From contig JADLAZ010000060.1 of NCBI GenBank assembly GCA_020849725.1, positions 1 through 64,000 on the forward strand: a stretch of 64,000 bases of DNA. The letters are read 5' to 3'. Positions 17,020 through 27,168 of the stretch are shown one piece after another (within the stretch, counting starts at the first letter, position 1; each line of letters opens with the position of its first letter). Under the pieces are notes generated by a model, which did not search any database, was not told the origin of the DNA, and saw nothing but the letters and a program-made list of their open reading frames with translations. The translations under genes were made by a program, and so were the position numbers. Origin of the DNA: Chloroflexota bacterium (lineage in GTDB: Bacteria > Chloroflexota > Chloroflexia > Thermomicrobiales > JADLAZ01).

Positions 17020-17946
17020 ATGGCGACTCCACCGCGCGCCGAAACCACGACCACTATCGCCACTCCCCGCCTGGAGGTGCGCCAACTCGCGCGACACTTC
17101 GGCGGTGTGCGCGCGGTCGACGGGCTGGATCTTGTCGTCTGGCCGGGTGAGATCGTCTCCGTTATCGGTCCGAACGGCGCGGGCAAGACGACGCTCTTTA
17201 ACTTGATCACCGGGCTGGAGCGGCCGAATGCCGGCTCGGTGGCTCTCGACGGTCGCGACGTGACCGGTCTGTCGCCAGATCGCATCGCCCAGGCCGGCAT
17301 TGCCCGCAGCTTCCAGCAGACGCGCGTCTTCGCCAACATGTCCGTCCTCGACAACGCCCTCATTGGAGGCCAGACCCGCCTGCGCCAGGTGCGCGGCGCC
17401 AGCCTGGTGCCAGCCGAGCGACGGACGATCCCGGGCCTCAACGTGCTGGCGCTGGTGGCGGAGACGGTGCTGGCGCTGGTTCGGCCGCGCGGCGTGCGCG
17501 CTGAGGAGGCCGCCCTGCGGGAGGAGGCGATGGCAACCCTGGCGATCTTCGGCCAGCGCCTCACCCCCCGGCGCAACGACCGCGCCTTCAGCCTCTCCTA
17601 TGCCAATCGCCGCCGCACCGAGATGGCGCGCGCGCTAATGCTCAAGCCGGAGTTGCTGCTGCTGGATGAGCCGACCGCCGGCATGAACCCGGCCGAGACG
17701 AACGAAGTCATGAACTTGATCCTGCAGTTTCGCGACATGGGCAGCACCATCCTGCTGATCGAGCACAAGCTCGATCTGGTGATGCGCGTCTCCGATCGTG
17801 TGGCGGTCATGGACTACGGCAAGAAGATCGCTGAGGGCACGCCGCTGGAGGTTCGGCACGACGAGGCGGTAATTGAGGCCTACCTTGGCCGGCGGACCAC
17901 CCAGACCCAGACGCCGACCTCGGCGACCGAGGTGGCCGATGGCTGA
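17020..17946 (+). CDS. livG: ABC transporter ATP-binding protein LivG-like
   Basis: First ATPase of the importer (308 residues). Walker A is GPNGAGKTT, the Q-loop region is SFQQTRVF, Walker B is LLLLDEPTAGMNP, and the switch His is in IEHKLDLV. The signature reads LSYANRRRTEMARAL where family members usually have LSYGxQR. An insertion of about 55 residues between the Q-loop and the signature holds a VLALVAETVLALVRPRG helix, as often seen in LivG proteins. GGAG precedes the ATG at 17020 by about 8 nt. The last codons overlap the start of LivF by 8 bp, indicating coupling. Confidence 0.92.
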   Translation: MATPPRAETTTTIATPRLEVRQLARHFGGVRAVDGLDLVVWPGEIVSVIGPNGAGKTTLFNLITGLERPNAGSVALDGRDVTGLSPDRIAQAGIARSFQQTRVFANMSVLDNALIGGQTRLRQVRGASLVPAERRTIPGLNVLALVAETVLALVRPRGVRAEEAALREEAMATLAIFGQRLTPRRNDRAFSLSYANRRRTEMARALMLKPELLLLDEPTAGMNPAETNEVMNLILQFRDMGSTILLIEHKLDLVMRVSDRVAVMDYGKKIAEGTPLEVRHDEAVIEAYLGRRTTQTQTPTSATEVADG

Positions 17947-18709
17947 TGCGCCGCCGCTGCTCCAACTCGACGCCGTCGACGTCTTCTACGGCTCGATCCA
18001 GGCGCTGTTCGGCCTGTCCGTGGACGTGCGAGAGGGGGAAATGGTCTGCTTGCTGGGCGGCAATGCCTCCGGCAAGAGTACGACCATGAAGACCATCCTG
18101 GGCCTGGTCAAGCCCCGCACCGGCCAGGTGCGCTTTCAGGGCCAGGCCATCGACGGCCTGTCCACGCCGGCGCGCATCCGACGCGGCATCGGCTCGGTGC
18201 CGGAGGCGCGCCGCATCTTCCCAGAGATGACGGTACGCGAGAATCTACTGATGGGCGCGTACGTGCGCACCGACCGAGCAGCCGTGCGCCAGGACGTCGA
18301 GCGGGTGCTGACGATCGTCCCCCGGCTGCGGGAGCGGCTCGGCCAGCTCGGCGGCACGCTATCTGGCGGCGAGCAGCAGATGCTGGCGATGGCGCGGGCG
18401 CTGATGCTGCGGCCAACGCTGATCTGCATGGACGAGCCGACGATGGGCTTGTCGCCGCTGTTCGTCGACCGCGTGCTCGAGTTGATCGCCACCATCAATC
18501 GCCAGGGCGTGACGATTTTCATGGTCGAGCAGAACGCCAACCTGGCGCTGCAGATCGCCGACCGCGGCTACGTCTTGCAGAACGGGCGGATCGTCATGGC
18601 CGGCAGCGCGGCCGAGTTGCTGGCCGACCCGGAAATCCGCACCGCCTACCTGGGTGAAGCCGGCGCCTCGCCCGATGATGCCCAGCAGCGCGGCGCCACC
18701 GGCCGCTAG
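17939..18709 (+). CDS. livF: ABC transporter ATP-binding protein LivF-like
   Basis: Second ATPase of the importer (256 residues). The N-terminus LLQLDAVDVFYGSIQALFGLSVDVREGE is the standard LivF start. Walker A is GGNASGKST (Ala in place of the usual Gly), the signature is LSGGEQQML, Walker B is LICMDEPTMGLSP, and MVEQNANLAL contains the switch region. The ATG at 17939 lies inside the end of livG (shared ATGGCTGA); the frame is open further upstream but only as livG shadow. With the fused permease and the lipoprotein it completes a HAAT-type uptake system. Confidence 0.93.
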   Translation: MADAPPLLQLDAVDVFYGSIQALFGLSVDVREGEMVCLLGGNASGKSTTMKTILGLVKPRTGQVRFQGQAIDGLSTPARIRRGIGSVPEARRIFPEMTVRENLLMGAYVRTDRAAVRQDVERVLTIVPRLRERLGQLGGTLSGGEQQMLAMARALMLRPTLICMDEPTMGLSPLFVDRVLELIATINRQGVTIFMVEQNANLALQIADRGYVLQNGRIVMAGSAAELLADPEIRTAYLGEAGASPDDAQQRGATGR

Positions 18710-18745
18710 CCGACCGCCGCCTGGTGAAGGTGAGAATGCGGGCGC

Positions 18746-19591
18746 ATGGACCTGATCGGGCGTCTGGTGATTGGCCTGGTAGCGAGCGGCGGCGTCGCCG
18801 TCCTGGCCTGGCGGCGGCATTGGCTCAGCGCCAGCGGCGCCGCCGGCGCGGTCGGTGTCGGAACGCTTGTCGTCGTCGGCGGCGGCCTGACCTGGGGCAT
18901 CCTGCTGCTTGTCTTCTTCATGCTGTCCAGCCTCCTGTCGCGGCAGCGTCGCGACCGCGCGCCGGCTATCGCGCCAGCGAAGGGCGCTACCCGCGACCTC
19001 GGACAGGTGCTGGCCAACGGTGGCGTGGTCGCCCTGCTGGCTGCACTGGCGATTGCCTGGCCGGCATCATGGATGGCCGTGGCCGCACTCGGTGCGCTCG
19101 CGGCCGTGACCGCCGATACCTGGGCCAGCGAGATCGGCGCCCACAGCACCACACCGCCGCGACTGGTGACGACCGGGCGCATCGTGCCGGCAGGCAGCAA
19201 CGGCGGTGTCACCCCGCTCGGCCTGCTGGCCAGTGTCGCTGGCGGCCTGACGATCGGCGTCGTCGGCTGGGCGCTCGCGCCGGTTGCGGCGGCCCTCGGC
19301 GGCGTGACCACGCCGGCGGCCACCGTGCCCTGGCTGCCACTGGTCGGCGCGGTGGCCGGCGTCGGCGGCAGTCTGGTCGACAGCATCCTCGGTGCGACGG
19401 TGCAGGGCGTGCGCTGGTGCCCAGCCTGCGCGCTGGAGAGCGAGGCATCGGTCCATCGCTGCGGCGCGCGAACCGCCCCGCTGCGGGGCTGGCGCTGGCT
19501 CGACAACGACCACGTCAACCTGGTCGCCGCGCTCACCGGCAGTGTGCTGGCCGTCAGTCTCGGCCTGCTCCTGACGGGGCGCGGCAGCTAG
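18746..19591 (+). CDS. DUF92 family integral membrane protein
   Basis: A 281-residue polytopic protein with about seven hydrophobic helices. It carries the DUF92 signatures TADTWASEIG and GSNGGVTPLGLLAS, plus a late DSILGATVQG...CPACALESEASVHRCG segment with Cys residues. The family includes plant VTE6 phytyl-phosphate kinase and eukaryotic TMEM19, so a lipid or isoprenoid-phosphate kinase role is possible but not shown here. It follows livF by 36 nt and may be co-transcribed. Its end faces the HD-domain gene with only 14 bp between stops. Confidence 0.88.
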   Translation: MDLIGRLVIGLVASGGVAVLAWRRHWLSASGAAGAVGVGTLVVVGGGLTWGILLLVFFMLSSLLSRQRRDRAPAIAPAKGATRDLGQVLANGGVVALLAALAIAWPASWMAVAALGALAAVTADTWASEIGAHSTTPPRLVTTGRIVPAGSNGGVTPLGLLASVAGGLTIGVVGWALAPVAAALGGVTTPAATVPWLPLVGAVAGVGGSLVDSILGATVQGVRWCPACALESEASVHRCGARTAPLRGWRWLDNDHVNLVAALTGSVLAVSLGLLLTGRGS

Positions 19592-19605
19592 CCGGCCAGG
19601 CCCGC

Positions 19606-20505
19606 CTACAGGCGCACCTCGGGCACCAACCGCTGCTCAGTCTCAGCCTCGACGCGCGCGACAACCTCGATGTACTGGCCCAACCCCGACGCCACCAGCT
19701 TGCCGCGCAGCAACTCGTCGACCTGGAAGACGCCAGCTGAGTTGTTCATGCGAATCTCGATGAGGACCGGCTTGGCCTCGCCGCGCCCTATGCGCACCTG
19801 CTCAATGGCCGCCGCCGACAGCGAGTGGATGTTGACCTGGCCCGCCTCAAATGGGATGCGCGACCGGCCTTTGGTCATGTCCAGCGCGTCGGCGACCTTG
19901 ACGATGCCGGCCTCGACGGTCAGTGGCCGGCCACCCTTGCGGTGACTGATGATCGCGTGCAGCGTCTCGGCCAGCATGATCGTCTGCTGCTCGGCCGGGT
20001 ACAGGCCAGCCAGCAGGGCCTTGATCTTTGGCGGCGCGAGGATGAGGCTAAAATGCTCGTGTTCGTCGCGGTGAATGGCGATGCCGATGTCGTGCAGCAG
20101 CGCCGCCAAAACGACCACGATCTCGGCATCAAGCGCCGTCAGGCCGTAGTCGCGCACGATGCTGGGCTGGACGCCGCGGGCGAACAGCAACCGCGCCAGC
20201 TTGAGCGCGATATTCGACACGACCTGAATGTGGACCCGGCCATGGTCGCTCATGCCCGAGCGATCGACGGCGTTGATGTTGGCGCAGCGCCACAGCGTCA
20301 AGAGTTCGACGTCGGCGTTCACCCGGCCAATGATCTGCCCGAGGCGCTCGTTTTGGCGCACCGGCAGACGGATCAGCTCGCGCGCTGGCGCTGGCGCGGC
20401 CGGGTCGGCCGCCACGACTTCCAGGGCGGCATCGGGCGCTGCGCTCGTCTCCTCCAACCGCACCGACGGCGGCCTGTCCGCGCGCGCCGGCGGCCCCTCC
20501 TGCAC
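19606..20505 (-). CDS. HD-domain metal-dependent phosphohydrolase
   Basis: A 299-residue cytosolic protein. The HD motif lies in LAALLHDIGIAIHRDEHE, with an upstream His in SGMSDHGRVHIQ and the distal Asp in KVADALDMTKGRSR, together giving the H...HD...D metal site. A conserved C-terminal domain of about 90 residues ends the protein. The GTG at 20505 is chosen because GGAGG precedes it by 5 nt. The frame continues upstream to 20811 but overlaps the divergent zincin gene and its ribosome site, so that extension is rejected. The family is widespread in Chloroflexota and its substrate is unknown; nucleotides or phosphorylated signals are likely. Confidence 0.82.
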   Translation of the reverse strand: MQEGPPARADRPPSVRLEETSAAPDAALEVVAADPAAPAPARELIRLPVRQNERLGQIIGRVNADVELLTLWRCANINAVDRSGMSDHGRVHIQVVSNIALKLARLLFARGVQPSIVRDYGLTALDAEIVVVLAALLHDIGIAIHRDEHEHFSLILAPPKIKALLAGLYPAEQQTIMLAETLHAIISHRKGGRPLTVEAGIVKVADALDMTKGRSRIPFEAGQVNIHSLSAAAIEQVRIGRGEAKPVLIEIRMNNSAGVFQVDELLRGKLVASGLGQYIEVVARVEAETEQRLVPEVRL

Positions 20506-20539
20506 AGTCCCTCCCCAGCGCGCTGCCGCGCCTGCGCCG

Positions 20540-20562
20540 AGTATAGCACGGCGTCGTATACT
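20540..20562. promoter_or_regulatory. Divergent -10 elements between the HD-hydrolase and zincin genes
   Basis: AGTATA (20540-20545) and TATACT (20557-20562) form an inverted repeat with an 11-bp spacer. Each reads as a TATACT -10 box for one of the two divergent genes. No -35 boxes are obvious. The two polymerases would overlap, implying mutually exclusive initiation. Confidence 0.4.
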
Positions 20563-20617
20563 GCCCGGCGGCGCCGCTCCACCACTGGACCGCGCCGGCC
20601 ATGCGTGGAGGGACGTC

Positions 20618-20986
20618 ATGCGTCGCCGCCGGTTTGAGGCCCTGGTGCGCGAAGCACTCGACTCGCTGCCGTCAGACTTGCAGGCCATGCTCGACAATAT
20701 CGACATCGTTGTCGAGGACTGGCCGACCGACGACGAGCTGACGCGGGCAGGCGTCGGGCCGGACCAGACGCTGTTCGGTCTGTACACCGGCATTCCGCTC
20801 ACCCAGCGCACCAGCGGCTACAACATGGTGCTACCAGACAAGATCATCATCTACCAGGGGCCGCTGGAAGACTGGCACCACAGCTATGACGATCTCGTCG
20901 CCCAGGTCCGCGTGACCGTCATTCATGAGGTCGCCCACCATTTTGGCATCTCCGACGCCCGTCTGACAGAGCTGGGTTGGGGCTGA
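20618..20986 (+). CDS. Zincin-like metallopeptidase family protein (PF06262-like)
   Basis: A 122-residue protein with the zinc-binding HExxH site in VTVIHEVAHHFGIS near its C-terminus. The usual N-terminal pattern for this small bacterial family is FEALVREALDSLPSDLQAMLDNIDIVVEDWP, followed by LFGLYTGIPLTQR. GGAGG lies 6 nt before the ATG at 20618. The length matches the family (about 120-130 residues). Proteolytic activity has not been demonstrated for most members. It is divergent from the HD hydrolase gene across a 112-bp gap. Confidence 0.87.
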   Translation: MRRRRFEALVREALDSLPSDLQAMLDNIDIVVEDWPTDDELTRAGVGPDQTLFGLYTGIPLTQRTSGYNMVLPDKIIIYQGPLEDWHHSYDDLVAQVRVTVIHEVAHHFGISDARLTELGWG

Positions 20987-21071
20987 TAGTTGCCGCCGGG
21001 TCGGGTGTCTTCTCCCGCCGGTGTGAGCGTCCAATCATGGGCCAAAAGTGGCGAAGATCGGCACGATTCGG

Positions 21072-21077
21072 TACACT
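21072..21077 (+). promoter_or_regulatory. Candidate -10 element giving a near-leaderless transcript
   Basis: TACACT ends only 8 nt before the ATG at 21086, and no Shine-Dalgarno sequence lies between them. Transcription would start at or next to the start codon. The -35 region is not convincing. Confidence 0.3.
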
Positions 21078-21085
21078 AACTGGCA

Positions 21086-22051
21086 ATGGAGAGGGAGCAG
21101 CGCACCAGCATCATTGACACGCTGTCGTCAGCCTTTGGCCTGGTCAATCGCTGGCCGGCGCTGATGGCGCCACCGATTCTCCTCGACCTGTTCTTCTGGT
21201 TCGGCCCACGCCTGTCGATCGAGCAGCTCATGCTCAACCTGGCTGATCTGCTGGCCACCCAGGGCGAGTCGAACCAGGATGTGCTGACGATCGTGCGCCA
21301 GGCAGCCGGTCAGACGGACCTGTTCGCGCTGCTGGCGATCCAGGCGCCGAGCATGGTTCGCCTGCTCAATCCCACTCAGACGGCTTTCGGCACGCCCCGC
21401 CCCGTCATGCTGGTGACCGAGCCATTCGCCGCCATCGGCCTCGCCTTGTTGCTCGTGCTCACCGGCCTGGTGATCGCGTCGATCTACCTGGTGCCCATCG
21501 CGCGAGTCGTGCGCGATGGGCAGCCGGGGTACCGCGACGTCGCGGTGCCGGTCGCCCGCACCTGGCTGCGGCAGGTGGCATTGTACGCGCTCCTAATCGC
21601 CGGAAGCCTGGCCGTCATCGTGCCGTTGTCGGTGGTCGCGACGGTGCTGACCCTGGCCGGCATTCCCGCGCTGCTGCTGGTATCGGCGCTGCTGCAGGTG
21701 GTCGCCATCTGGCTGATCGTGCTCTTGTTCTTCAGTGTCGACGCCATCGCCCTCAGTGAGGTCGGCCCGGTCCGGGCGATGTGGTACAGCGTTAACGTGG
21801 TGCGGCGCAACGTCTGGTCGGCACTCGGCCTGATGCTGCTGACCGTCGTTATCGTCGCCGGGCTGTCGCAGGTGTTCCTCTGGATCGGACGCGTGCCGCT
21901 GGGTGTACCCGTCGTCATCGCGGCCAACGCCTACATCACGACCGGCCTGGCCGCGGCTAGCCTTCTGTTCTACCGCGACCGTCTCGCGCGCTGGCAGCAA
22001 CAACGGCGTGCCGCCGCGCTCAACCGCGTCGGACCCGGCGCCCCTCGCTGA
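21086..22051 (+). CDS. Polytopic membrane protein of unknown function
   Basis: The 321-residue protein has about six hydrophobic helices (clear ones at about 107-132, 158-185, 190-222 and 240-265). A short amphipathic N-terminus (SSAFGLVNRWPALMAPPILLDLFFW) precedes them. The layout resembles the DUF-type glycerophosphoryl-diester-like membrane domains with repeated MWYSVNVVRRN segments, but no diagnostic motif lets me name it. It lies upstream of gyrB on the same strand with a 76-bp gap. Translation may be leaderless. Confidence 0.75.
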   Translation: MEREQRTSIIDTLSSAFGLVNRWPALMAPPILLDLFFWFGPRLSIEQLMLNLADLLATQGESNQDVLTIVRQAAGQTDLFALLAIQAPSMVRLLNPTQTAFGTPRPVMLVTEPFAAIGLALLLVLTGLVIASIYLVPIARVVRDGQPGYRDVAVPVARTWLRQVALYALLIAGSLAVIVPLSVVATVLTLAGIPALLLVSALLQVVAIWLIVLLFFSVDAIALSEVGPVRAMWYSVNVVRRNVWSALGLMLLTVVIVAGLSQVFLWIGRVPLGVPVVIAANAYITTGLAAASLLFYRDRLARWQQQRRAAALNRVGPGAPR

Positions 22052-22058
22052 TCGGTAG

Positions 22059-24100
<2,042 letters not shown>

Positions 24101-24124
24101 GACGCGCGAGAGCGGAGGCACAGC

Positions 24125-24919
24125 ATGCCGACGTGGCAGCCGTTAGTCGTGACAGGCGCAGCGGACACCTGCACAGCAGTGACACCGGCCGGTGTGCGTG
24201 GCCACGTGCCTGGTGCGCCGGAGTTGGGCGGGGCGGTCATCCTGGTGATCGATGATGACCCGGTGGCGGTTCGGCTCGCGCTCTTGACGTTGGAGCCACT
24301 GGGGTGCCGCGTCGTGGTGGTCGGGCGGGGCGACGGTGTGGCGGCGGCGCTCGAGGTCGAGCGGCCCGCTGTGGTCGTACTCGACCTCATGCTGCCGGAC
24401 ATGCATGGTCTGGAGGTCTGCCGGGCCGTGCGCGCACACTCGCTGGTGCCGATCATCGTCGTGACCGTCGTCAGCAGCCACCGCGAACGCCTCCAGTGCC
24501 TGCGCGCTGGCGCCGATGACGTGCTGACGAAGCCGTACGACCCGGAGGAGCTAGCGCTCCGCGTGGGCGCGCTCCATCGGCGGGCTGAGGGCGGCGCACC
24601 GGCATCGCCTCGGCCCTATCGCTATCGCGGCCTGGTCGTCGACTCGCTGGCGCACACCGTCATCCTGGACGGCATTCCGCTGGCGCTGACAGCCACCGAG
24701 GAGCGCCTGCTCGAACTCCTGGCGAGGCGGCCCGGCGTGGTTCAGACGCCTCGGCAACTCCTGGGCGCGATGTATGGCCCACACGCCACCGACGCCGCCG
24801 CCCTGTACCTCCAGATCAGCCGGTTGCGACGCAAGCTCGGCGACCAGCGCGGGCAGCCGACGTATTTACAAACGCGCACGCGCCAGGGCTACTATCTGCC
24901 TGCGACGGAAGACGGCTGA
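24125..24919 (+). CDS. OmpR/PhoB-family response regulator
   Basis: A two-domain transcription factor of 264 residues. A 35-residue N-terminal tail precedes the receiver domain, which has the acidic pair in VILVIDDDPVA, the phospho-acceptor Asp in VVVLDLMLPD, the conserved Ser/Thr in VTVVSS and Lys in LTKPYDP. The C-terminal winged helix starts near YRYRGLVVDSLAHTVILDG and has the recognition region YLQISRLRRKLGDQ and the wing YLQTRTRQGYYL. GGAGG lies 7 nt before the ATG. No histidine kinase is adjacent; the nearest kinase, at 44.4-46.9 kb, is of the NarX-like class that normally pairs with NarL-type regulators, so they are probably not partners. Confidence 0.9.
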   Translation: MPTWQPLVVTGAADTCTAVTPAGVRGHVPGAPELGGAVILVIDDDPVAVRLALLTLEPLGCRVVVVGRGDGVAAALEVERPAVVVLDLMLPDMHGLEVCRAVRAHSLVPIIVVTVVSSHRERLQCLRAGADDVLTKPYDPEELALRVGALHRRAEGGAPASPRPYRYRGLVVDSLAHTVILDGIPLALTATEERLLELLARRPGVVQTPRQLLGAMYGPHATDAAALYLQISRLRRKLGDQRGQPTYLQTRTRQGYYLPATEDG

Positions 24920-24932
24920 AGCGGGGCACGAG

Positions 24933-24979
24933 GCCAGGGTGCCACGCACCGGCGAGCCGCAGCTGCCGGTGGCCCTGGC
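24933..24979. terminator. Hairpin between convergent regulator and LLM-oxidoreductase genes
   Basis: GCCAGGG (24933-24939) pairs with CCCTGGC (24973-24979), and the inner ACCGGC (24948-24953) with GCCGGT (24965-24970). The interrupted stem sits in the 79-bp gap between two stop codons and could terminate transcription from both sides. There is no T-tract. Confidence 0.45.
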
Positions 24980-24998
24980 GTGACCGGCGCGGTTGCTG

Positions 24999-25877
24999 TC
25001 AGCCTGCCCGAACCGGGTGAATGACCTCGTCAACGAAGCGCTGCACCGGCCCGGTCGATGTGACATGGCCAAAGTCGAGCAGGAAGTGTTCGACCCCTTC
25101 GGCCGTCCAGGTGCGAATGAAGTCGAGCCACTCCCGCGACTCGGCGGCGGTCGTCGGCAGCGGCGCCTCGCGTGTGACGGTGATCGTGATGTCGGTCGGT
25201 TGCCGTCCCGCTGCGACTGCATTTTCGTACACGATGGTGCGCTTGCGCTGGAATGCCTCAAGTCCCCGGCCAGCGCCGGTGTTCCACATGTCGGCGCGAC
25301 GACCGACCAGCGGCAGCATCAACTGCTCGCCCGACCCGCCGATCAGGATCGGCGGTGGCGGCGCGGGCAGCGGTGGCGCATAGGCATTGGCGATCTGGAA
25401 GTGCTTGCCAGCGAAACTAGGCGCCGTCTCCGTCCACAGCAGCCGGCAGATCTGCACCGCCTCCTCGAGCTGGGCGATGCGCACTGCCGGCCGGGGGAAC
25501 TCAAAGCCGTAGGCGTGGTACTCCTCTTCGCGCCAACCGGCGCCGATGCCGAGGATGAAGCGTCCACCACTCAGGACCTGGAGTGTCGCCGCCATCTTGG
25601 CCGTCAGCGCCGGATTGCGATAGCCCAGACCCAGGACGTGATGGCCAAGCAGCACGTTGGGAAAGGTGGCCGCCAGCCAGGTCAGCGTCGTCCAACCTTC
25701 GAGAAACGGATCGGTCCGGCGCTGAAAGCCGTAGAAGTGGTCGCAAACCCACACCGAGTCGAAGTGGCGCAGCGCGGTCGGTAGGATGTGCTCTTGCTGA
25801 TACATGACCAGCGGCACGTGACCGCTCTCGGGCGGGCCGATCACCGGCGAGATCCAGCCAAACTTGGTCGTGGCCAC
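24999..25877 (-). CDS. LLM-class (luciferase-like) flavin-dependent oxidoreductase
   Basis: A TIM-barrel flavoprotein of 292 residues using FMN or F420. Family features are WVCDHFYGFQRR near the N-terminus, LGHHVLGLGYRNPALTAKMAATLQVLSGGRFILGIGAGWREEEYHAYG (the core LLM block), and PPILIGGSGEQLMLPLVGRRADMWN. The start is a GTG at 25877 with AAGGAG 6 nt upstream. It converges on the response-regulator gene and is divergent from the ATP-grasp gene. Substrate and cofactor cannot be assigned from sequence. Confidence 0.9.
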   Translation of the reverse strand: MATTKFGWISPVIGPPESGHVPLVMYQQEHILPTALRHFDSVWVCDHFYGFQRRTDPFLEGWTTLTWLAATFPNVLLGHHVLGLGYRNPALTAKMAATLQVLSGGRFILGIGAGWREEEYHAYGFEFPRPAVRIAQLEEAVQICRLLWTETAPSFAGKHFQIANAYAPPLPAPPPPILIGGSGEQLMLPLVGRRADMWNTGAGRGLEAFQRKRTIVYENAVAAGRQPTDITITVTREAPLPTTAAESREWLDFIRTWTAEGVEHFLLDFGHVTSTGPVQRFVDEVIHPVRAG

Positions 25878-26035
25878 GGTATGCTCCTTCTACGCGAATA
25901 CATCAACCCGCCGGTCTTACCATGCCGAGGCTGGCTGCGGCAAATCTCGTGCGCCGGGATCATCTGTCCCGCGCGTGGCCGTGAGTGCATGGTAGCATCC
26001 CCACGAGCGGCCAGACAGGACTGCGGGAGCCAGCG

Positions 26036-27040
26036 ATGCGCATCCTTCTCTACGACGACTACACGGCCGGGGCCGAACCGGTCGACGCCCTCGAAGCCGC
26101 CCAAGTCGATGTCCACCGGGCGCTGGTCGCCGCACTCGCGGTCGATTTCGGGCGGCTGAATGCCCACGAGGTGCGCGTGGCCGCGCCCCCATCGGCCGCT
26201 AGCGACGCTAGCGATCTCGCCTGGGCCGAAGCGGCCGTGCTGCTGGCGCCGGAGACGCATGATCGCCTGACGGTGCTGGCCGAGTCATTCGAGGCGAGCG
26301 ACGTGCGACTACTGGGACCGGATGCGGCGGCGATCCGGCTGGTCTCCGACCGGCATGGTATGGCGCTGGCGCTCGCCGAGGCTGGTCTGCCCGCGCCGCG
26401 AAGCTGGGCGATCGACGGTGATCGACTCAACCTTCTCCAACGTGTCACGGCTCGGCTGGGCTACCCGGTCGTGGTCAAGCCGCTCACAGGCGCCGGTGGG
26501 CGAGGAGTCCGGCTGGTGCGCGCCGACAGTGAGATGAGCGAGGCGTTGGCGGCCGTGGACGCCGTCGCCGGCAACGGCGTGATCGTGCTGCAGGAGCATG
26601 TGTCGGGTCTGGCGGCCGGTGTCGGCCTGGTCGTCGCCGGTGGTGCGGCGCAGCCACTGGCGCTGTGGGGTGCGCTACTCAGCGCGCCACCGGCGATGAT
26701 CGTCGAGCGCTGCGCCACGCCGCTGGACCATCCCGGCGTGGAGGCTGCCGTCGACCTGGCGGTACGGGCCGCCCGGGCCATTCCTGGCCTGCGCGGCTAC
26801 GTCGAGGTCGACCTGGTGTTGGGTGAGCGCGGCCCAGTACTGCTGGAGATCGCGGCGCGGCCGACGCTGGGCGCGCTGGCGCTGCGCCGATCCCGCCAGA
26901 TCAACCTGGCGGCGCTGATCGTCGATGCCTGCCTCCACGAGCGCCTGCCTGACATGCGCTTCTGGCCGCCGGCTCAGCCAGTTCTCGTTGACCTGGACCA
27001 CCCGGCGGCGGCGCTGGCGGCGGCCGTGCCCTTCATCTGA
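26036..27040 (+). CDS. ATP-grasp domain protein
   Basis: A 334-residue protein with an ATP-grasp fold. The ATP-binding strand is GYPVVVKPLTGAGGRGVRLV (Lys and the Gly-rich loop), followed by GVIVLQEHVSG, and the metal site region is YVEVDLVLGE...VLLEIAARPT. Where most ATP-grasp enzymes have E-I-N-x-R, this protein has E-I-A-A-R, so one magnesium ligand is missing. The N-terminal domain resembles that of tyramine-glutamate ligase-like (MfnD) proteins (RILLYDDYTAG). GGGAG precedes the ATG at 26036. It probably ligates a carboxylate to an amine in a small-molecule pathway, but no partner genes identify it. Confidence 0.8.
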   Translation: MRILLYDDYTAGAEPVDALEAAQVDVHRALVAALAVDFGRLNAHEVRVAAPPSAASDASDLAWAEAAVLLAPETHDRLTVLAESFEASDVRLLGPDAAAIRLVSDRHGMALALAEAGLPAPRSWAIDGDRLNLLQRVTARLGYPVVVKPLTGAGGRGVRLVRADSEMSEALAAVDAVAGNGVIVLQEHVSGLAAGVGLVVAGGAAQPLALWGALLSAPPAMIVERCATPLDHPGVEAAVDLAVRAARAIPGLRGYVEVDLVLGERGPVLLEIAARPTLGALALRRSRQINLAALIVDACLHERLPDMRFWPPAQPVLVDLDHPAAALAAAVPFI

Positions 27041-27168
27041 GACAGACGCTCCCCGTGCCACGCGCCTCATCGGGATAGGCCTGCGCCGACACTGGGAGGA
27101 GCGCTCCGGCGAGATCTCTTCCTTTCGACCGATGCTCTGTCGTGGTGAGATAGTGCGGGAGAATACAA

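Noticed and set aside
19606..20811. A longer start for the HD-domain gene
   Set aside because: It would run through the divergent promoter and the zincin coding region. The GTG at 20505 has GGAGG upstream.
25918..25994. Inverted 8-mers TACCATGC / GCATGGTA in the LLM/ATP-grasp gap
   Set aside because: Perfect but short and 61 nt apart; likely chance without other support.
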